Source: Bradyrhizobium sp. CCBAU 051011
GTDB lineage: Bacteria > Pseudomonadota > Alphaproteobacteria > Rhizobiales > Xanthobacteraceae
Direction of reading: 5' to 3'
Length of the DNA: 64,000 nucleotides
NCBI RefSeq assembly: GCF_009930815.1
Contig: NZ_CP022222.1
Span: 6,180,501 to 6,244,500 of the forward strand
In this document: in pieces, positions 60,245 through 64,000 of the stretch
Position numbering within the stretch: the first letter of the stretch is position 1
How the letters are laid out: each line of letters opens with the position of its first letter
Notes under the pieces: model-generated
Databases searched by the model: none
The model's input: the letters and a program-made list of their open reading frames with translations, nothing else
Told to the model about the DNA's origin: nothing
Program-made: the position numbers and the translations under genes

Positions 60245-60991
60245 CTAATAAGTTGCTCGTCCGCCGGAAATGTCGAACACCGCCCCGGTCGAAAACGCGC
60301 AATCCTCCGACGAAAGCCATGCCACCATCGCCGCGAGTTCTTCCACCAGGACGAAACGCGCCTTCGGAATTTTCGACAGCATGAAGTCGATGTGCTGCTG
60401 CGTGAGCTGATCGAAGATCGCGGTTTTCGCCGCCGCCGGCGTTACCGCGTTGACGAGAATGTCGTGCTGCGCGAGCTCCTTGCCGAGCGACTTGGTCAGC
60501 GCGATCAGGCCGGCCTTCGAGGCCGAATAATGCGCCGCGTTCGGATTGCCTTCCTTCCCGGCGATCGAGGCGATGTTGACGATGCGGCCGTATTTCTGCT
60601 TGAGCATCGCCGGCACCACCGCCTTGCAGCAGATGAAGGGACCGTCGAGATTGATGCGCATCACCTTGCGCCATTCGTCGAGGTCGGTTTCCCACACGGT
60701 GGCGTTGACGCCGGCGATGCCGGCATTGTTGACGAGGATATCGATCTTGCCGAGCGCCTTCAGCGTCTCGTCGCGGGTTTTCTCGACGGCGGCGAGGTCG
60801 GAGACGTCGACCTTGAACGCCGAGACGGCCGGGCCGATTTCCTTGGCGGTCTTTTCCGCAAACGGCCGGTCGTGATCCCAGATCGCGACCTTCGCGCCTG
60901 ACGCGACGAAGCGCTCGGCGATCGCGCGTCCAAAACCCTGCGCCCCGCCGGTGACAACGGCGCAACGGCCGTTCAGATCGATCTTGTTCAT
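60245..60991 (-). CDS. Short-chain dehydrogenase/reductase (sugar or sugar-acid dehydrogenase)
   Basis: 248 residues, classical SDR: nucleotide motif TGGAQGFG, NNAG, catalytic Ser in NIASIAG, and YSASK. It is 11 bp after the next SDR gene on the same strand. Its place in an operon with an IlvD/Edd dehydratase suggests oxidation of a sugar at C1 or of a keto-sugar acid. FabG-type reductases are alternatives in general, but the context argues against fatty-acid synthesis. Confidence 0.85.
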   Translation of the reverse strand: MNKIDLNGRCAVVTGGAQGFGRAIAERFVASGAKVAIWDHDRPFAEKTAKEIGPAVSAFKVDVSDLAAVEKTRDETLKALGKIDILVNNAGIAGVNATVWETDLDEWRKVMRINLDGPFICCKAVVPAMLKQKYGRIVNIASIAGKEGNPNAAHYSASKAGLIALTKSLGKELAQHDILVNAVTPAAAKTAIFDQLTQQHIDFMLSKIPKARFVLVEELAAMVAWLSSEDCAFSTGAVFDISGGRATY

Positions 60992-61002
60992 TGGGCTTTC
61001 TC

Positions 61003-61737
61003 CTACAACGTCCAGCCGCCGTCGATGACGTGCGCGACGCCCGTCGTGAACGCACTCTCATCGCTGGCGAGATAGACGGCGAGCGAGGCGATCTCCTCGG
61101 CGGTGCCGAGCCGTCCCATCGGCTGTCGCGCGATGAACATCTCGCGGCCGTTGGGACCTGCAGCCGCCGCGCGATCGAGCATCGACGGGGTTTCGACGGT
61201 GCCGGGGCAGATGCAATTGCATCTGATACCCTTGGCGATGAAGTCGGTGGCGACCGAGCGCGTCAGCGCGGCGACCGCGGCCTTGGTCGCGCCGTAGACG
61301 TAGCGGTTCGGCGCGGCCTTGAAGACGCCGGCGGCGGACGAGATGTTCACGATCGTGCCGCGGCCATTTTCCAGCATGGCCGGCAGGAATGCGCGGATCG
61401 TGCGGTGCATCGACTTGACGTTGAGGTCGAACGAAAAATCGAAGTCTTCGTCGGAGCAATCCAGCACCGTGCCGTGATGCACGAAGCCCGCGGCATTGAG
61501 CAGGATGTCGGTCTGGCCGGCGCGTTTGGCCATGGCGGCGACCGCTGCGCTGTCGCGCACGTCGAGCCTGGCCACTTCTGCGATCCCTTCGCCCTTGAGC
61601 GCGGCGAGCTTGGCCTCGTCGATATCGGTGGCGAACACGGTTGCGCCTTCACGCGCAAAAGCCACCGCGCAGGCGCGGCCGATGCCGACGGCGGCCGCGG
61701 TGACGAAAGCACGCTTGCCCTTCAGGCGGTCTGACAT
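61003..61737 (-). CDS. 2-keto-3-deoxy-L-fuconate dehydrogenase-like SDR
   Basis: 244 residues from ATG 61737. The nucleotide motif is TAAAVGIG instead of TGxxxGIG, and AGFVHHGTVLDC, FIAKGIRCNCICPGTVETPS and YLASDESAFTTG strongly resemble human DHRS6/BDH2 and bacterial 2-keto-3-deoxy-L-fuconate dehydrogenases. Catalytic Tyr and Lys lie in YVYGATK. With the neighbouring dehydratase it would be the second step of a non-phosphorylating deoxysugar pathway: dehydration of the aldonate, then oxidation. Confidence 0.82.
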   Translation of the reverse strand: MSDRLKGKRAFVTAAAVGIGRACAVAFAREGATVFATDIDEAKLAALKGEGIAEVARLDVRDSAAVAAMAKRAGQTDILLNAAGFVHHGTVLDCSDEDFDFSFDLNVKSMHRTIRAFLPAMLENGRGTIVNISSAAGVFKAAPNRYVYGATKAAVAALTRSVATDFIAKGIRCNCICPGTVETPSMLDRAAAAGPNGREMFIARQPMGRLGTAEEIASLAVYLASDESAFTTGVAHVIDGGWTL

Positions 61738-61764
61738 GTTTTTCTTCTCCTTGTTTCCTCTTTT

Positions 61765-61882
61765 GTCATTGCGAGGAGCAAAGCGACGAAGCAATCCAGA
61801 TCGTTTCCGCAGGGGGATTTCTGGATTGCTTCCGCCTTCGCTCCTTGAGCTACGGCGGACAAGTCGCTGCGCTCGCAATGAC
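61765..61882. repeat. Intergenic palindromic repeat element, copy 2
   Basis: GTCATTGCGAGGAGC at the left and GCTGCGCTCGCAATGAC at the right are inverted ends, with GCGACGAAGCAATCCAGA and TCTGGATTGCTTCCGCC as the inner inverted pair. It shares ends and core with copy 1 at 42473-42581 but has a different centre. It fills nearly the whole gap between two genes of the sugar-acid operon, so it is transcribed and could form an internal hairpin in the mRNA. Confidence 0.8.
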
Positions 61883-61891
61883 GGCGTTTGC

Positions 61892-63712
61892 CTAATGATT
61901 ATCCCGCGCCACGCCGACCGTGCCGGCAATATTCTGATAGCGCGTGGCGAGCTCCATGCAGGCGCCGGTGGCCTGCTGGCCGACGGTCGAGCGATAAACC
62001 TCCTGCCACGGCGTCTGGTTGGCCGGGTAGGGGAAGCCGCCCTTGTCCTTCAATTCGGCGCGACGCTTCTTCAATTCGTCGCTTGATATCAGGATGTTGG
62101 CGTCGCCCTTGTTGAGGTCGATGCGAACCTTGTCGCCGGTCCGCAGGATCGCCAGCCCGCCGTCGGCGGCGGCTTCCGGCGAGGCGTTGAGGATCGAGGG
62201 CGAACCCGACGTGCCGGACTGCCGTCCGTCGCCGATGCAGGGCAGCGAGAGAATACCGCGTTTGATCAGCGCCGCCGGTGGCTGCATGTTCACGACCTCG
62301 GCGCCGCCGGGATAGCCGATCGGCCCGGCGCCGCGGATGAACAGCACGCAGTGCTCGTCGATATTGAGCGAGGGATCGTCAATCCGGTCGTGATAATCCT
62401 CCGGTCCCTCGAATACGATGGCGCGGCCTTCGAATGCATTCGGGTCTTTCGGATTGACCAGATAGCGCTCACGGAATTCCTTAGAAATCACGCTGGTCTT
62501 CATGATCGCGGAATCGAACAGGTTGCCGCGCAGCACCAGGAAGCCGGCGTCCTTCACCAGCGGCTTGTCGTAGCTCCAGATCACGTCGCCGTCGGGCTTG
62601 GGCGCCTCGCGACAGTTCTCGCCGATGGTGCGGCCGTTGACCGTGACGGCATCTTCATGGATCCGCTTCTGCGCCATCAATTCGCGCACCACCGCCGGCA
62701 CGCCGCCGGCGCGATGATATTCTTCGCCGAGATAGAAGCCGGCCGGCTGCATGTTCACCAGCAGCGGAATGTCGTGACCGTGCTTCTGCCAGTCGTCGAT
62801 CGAGAGCTCCACGCCGATATGCCGCGCCAGCGCGTTGATGTGGATCGGCGCGTTGGTCGAGCCACCGATCGCCGAATTCACAGCGATGCAGTTCTCGAAC
62901 GCCTTGCGGGTCAGGATGTCGGAGGGTTTGAGGTCCTCCCAGACCATCTCGACGATCCGTTTTCCCGTCTCATAGGCGATCTGGCCGCGCTCGCGATAGG
63001 GCGCGGGGATCGCCGCGCATCCGGGCAATGACATGCCGAGCGCTTCCGCCAACGAATTCATCGTCGAGGCCGTGCCCATCGTGTTGCAATGGCCGACCGA
63101 TGGGGCCGAGGAGGCCACAATTTCAATGAATTCGTTGTAGTCGATCTCGCCGGCGGCAAGCCGCTCGCGTTGTTTCCAGACGATGGTGCCAGACCCGGTG
63201 CGTTCTCCGTTGAACCAGCCGTTCAGCATCGGGCCGCCGGAAAGCACGATCGCGGGCAGATTGACTGTCGCCGCCGCCATCAGGCAGGCCGGCGTGGTCT
63301 TGTCGCACCCGGTGGTCAGCACCACGCCGTCGAGCGGATAGCCGAACAGCACTTCGACCAGGCCGAGATAGGCGAGGTTGCGGTCGAGCGCCGCCGTCGG
63401 CCGCTTGCCGGTCTCCTGGATCGGATGCGTCGGAAATTCCATCGCGATGCCGCCGGCCGCGCGAATGCCTTCGCGTACCCGGTGCGCCAGCTCGAGATGA
63501 TGCCGGTTGCACGGCGAGAGGTCATTGCCGGTCTGGGCGATGCCGATGATAGGCTTGCCGGACTGCAATTCCTCGCGGGTCAGGCCGTAATTCAGATAGC
63601 GCTCGAGATAGAGCGCCGTCATGCCCGGATTGTGCGGGTTGTCGAACCACTCGAGGGAACGCAGCCTGCGGCCCTTACCGTTGGTGGCAGTCTTGTTGTC
63701 GTTCTTTTTCAT
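61892..63712 (-). CDS. IlvD/Edd-family sugar-acid dehydratase (L-arabinonate/L-fuconate/xylonate type)
   Basis: 606 residues from ATG 63712, preceded by GGGAGGAA. The cysteines of the Fe-S cluster are present in [21 protein letters not shown] and [10 protein letters not shown]; the Mg-binding and C-terminal barrel segments ([16 protein letters not shown]) are typical of sugar-acid dehydratases rather than IlvD itself. It dehydrates an aldonate to a 2-keto-3-deoxy acid. The downstream SDR resembles 2-keto-3-deoxy-L-fuconate dehydrogenase, which favours a deoxy-aldonate such as L-fuconate or L-rhamnonate as substrate. Confidence 0.9.
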   Translation of the reverse strand: MKKNDNKTATNGKGRRLRSLEWFDNPHNPGMTALYLERYLNYGLTREELQSGKPIIGIAQTGNDLSPCNRHHLELAHRVREGIRAAGGIAMEFPTHPIQETGKRPTAALDRNLAYLGLVEVLFGYPLDGVVLTTGCDKTTPACLMAAATVNLPAIVLSGGPMLNGWFNGERTGSGTIVWKQRERLAAGEIDYNEFIEIVASSAPSVGHCNTMGTASTMNSLAEALGMSLPGCAAIPAPYRERGQIAYETGKRIVEMVWEDLKPSDILTRKAFENCIAVNSAIGGSTNAPIHINALARHIGVELSIDDWQKHGHDIPLLVNMQPAGFYLGEEYHRAGGVPAVVRELMAQKRIHEDAVTVNGRTIGENCREAPKPDGDVIWSYDKPLVKDAGFLVLRGNLFDSAIMKTSVISKEFRERYLVNPKDPNAFEGRAIVFEGPEDYHDRIDDPSLNIDEHCVLFIRGAGPIGYPGGAEVVNMQPPAALIKRGILSLPCIGDGRQSGTSGSPSILNASPEAAADGGLAILRTGDKVRIDLNKGDANILISSDELKKRRAELKDKGGFPYPANQTPWQEVYRSTVGQQATGACMELATRYQNIAGTVGVARDNH

Positions 63713-63903
63713 TGGTTCCTCCCGCACTGCAAATCCGGTGAGCGGTTCAAATCGAGGCAGCGCTTGCACAATGCTGAAAATTTCATCCGCTGCAAACGCA
63801 CTCGCCCGCGCCAATCGGTTTCAGGTCAATCAATCCTAATTCGCCCCAAAAGGTAGCGCTACCATTTTCGCCACCCGCTGCGACCTTCTGTCTGACGTCA
63901 TCG

Positions 63904-64000
63904 TTACGTCGTTTGCGGCATCGAGCTTTCGCGCACCATGAGCTGAAAGCCGAGGTCGAGCACGGGCTCTCGCGGCCGGCGGCCTTCGATCGCATCGATC
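63904..64000 (-). CDS. LacI-type transcriptional regulator, C-terminal end only
   Basis: Only the last 31 codons are in the window, starting outside it. They read IDAIEGRRPREPVLDLGFQL followed by MVRESS and end at a TAA at 63904. This is the common ending of LacI/GalR regulators (helix, then ... GFQLxVRxSS). The gene runs in the same direction as the dehydratase operon (192 bp before it) and probably controls it. Confidence 0.6.
   Translation of the reverse strand, partial: IDAIEGRRPREPVLDLGFQLMVRESSMPQTT

Noticed and set aside
59820..61061. A 413-codon frame ending in RidA
   Set aside because: Its first two thirds run out of frame through an SDR gene (60245-60991) with normal motifs; RidA alone (from 60209) has the family's usual length.

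Overview
The window is high-GC DNA from an alphaproteobacterium of the Bradyrhizobium/Rhodopseudomonas type. This is inferred from the protein families (ugp- and liv-type ABC operons, IalB, a PraR-like XRE regulator), from a degenerate piuC gene, and from two copies of an intergenic repeat with CGTCATTGCGAG-type inverted ends that I associate with this group. No insertion sequence, CRISPR array, rRNA gene or replication origin was seen. One tRNA gene, tRNA-Gln(CTG), lies on the minus strand at 41853-41926.

Layout. (1) 1-4465: aromatic-catabolism genes: a GalB-like hydratase (cut by the window edge), a pyruvate aldolase, a dihydroxyphthalate-decarboxylase-like protein, an extradiol dioxygenase, then a P450. 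(2) 4594-9661, minus strand: a ugp-type glycerophosphodiester transporter ending in a GpdQ-like phosphodiesterase, with a divergent LysR gene (9817-10752). (3) 10875-13539: an XRE regulator and three poorly characterised genes, flanked on both sides by AT-rich regions carrying repeats of a TCAACTAGAATTA-like motif. (4) 13921-19696: a phosphonate biosynthesis operon (PEP mutase, O-methyltransferase, phosphonopyruvate decarboxylase, EamA exporter, PhnY-like phosphonoacetaldehyde dehydrogenase), followed by a SorC-type regulator on the other strand. (5) 21266-28031: phosphonoacetate hydrolase (PhnA), a second alkaline-phosphatase-superfamily hydrolase and a second ugp-type transporter with the same internal order C-A-E-B as the first. 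(6) 28448-41043: a 3139-residue secreted calcium-binding protein that combines a nuclease and a 5'-nucleotidase, with its own type I secretion ABC protein and adaptor. Near-consensus Pho boxes precede the giant gene and the secretion genes. (7) 41333-47513: a small ORF, the tRNA, an arylsulfatase remnant, IalB and an RND efflux pair. (8) 48088-50920: a broken piuC, then exbB-exbD-tonB. (9) 51043-58144: a liv-type ABC transporter with an aldehyde dehydrogenase, and a divergent AraC regulator. (10) 58169-64000: an M50 protease, a GFA protein, and a sugar-acid catabolic operon (RidA, two SDRs, an IlvD/Edd dehydratase) next to the end of a LacI-type regulator.

How it fits together. From about 4.6 to 41 kb most genes concern phosphorus in unusual forms: phosphodiesters, C-P compounds and extracellular nucleic acids. 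The most unusual part is 13.9-28.0 kb. There a complete route from phosphoenolpyruvate to phosphonoacetate, with a methyltransferase and an exporter, lies next to an operon able to import an organophosphorus compound, cleave an ester and release phosphate from phosphonoacetate. I infer a make-and-export / reimport-and-mineralise loop for a phosphonoacetate derivative. Each enzyme assignment rests on visible motifs, but the loop itself is a hypothesis.
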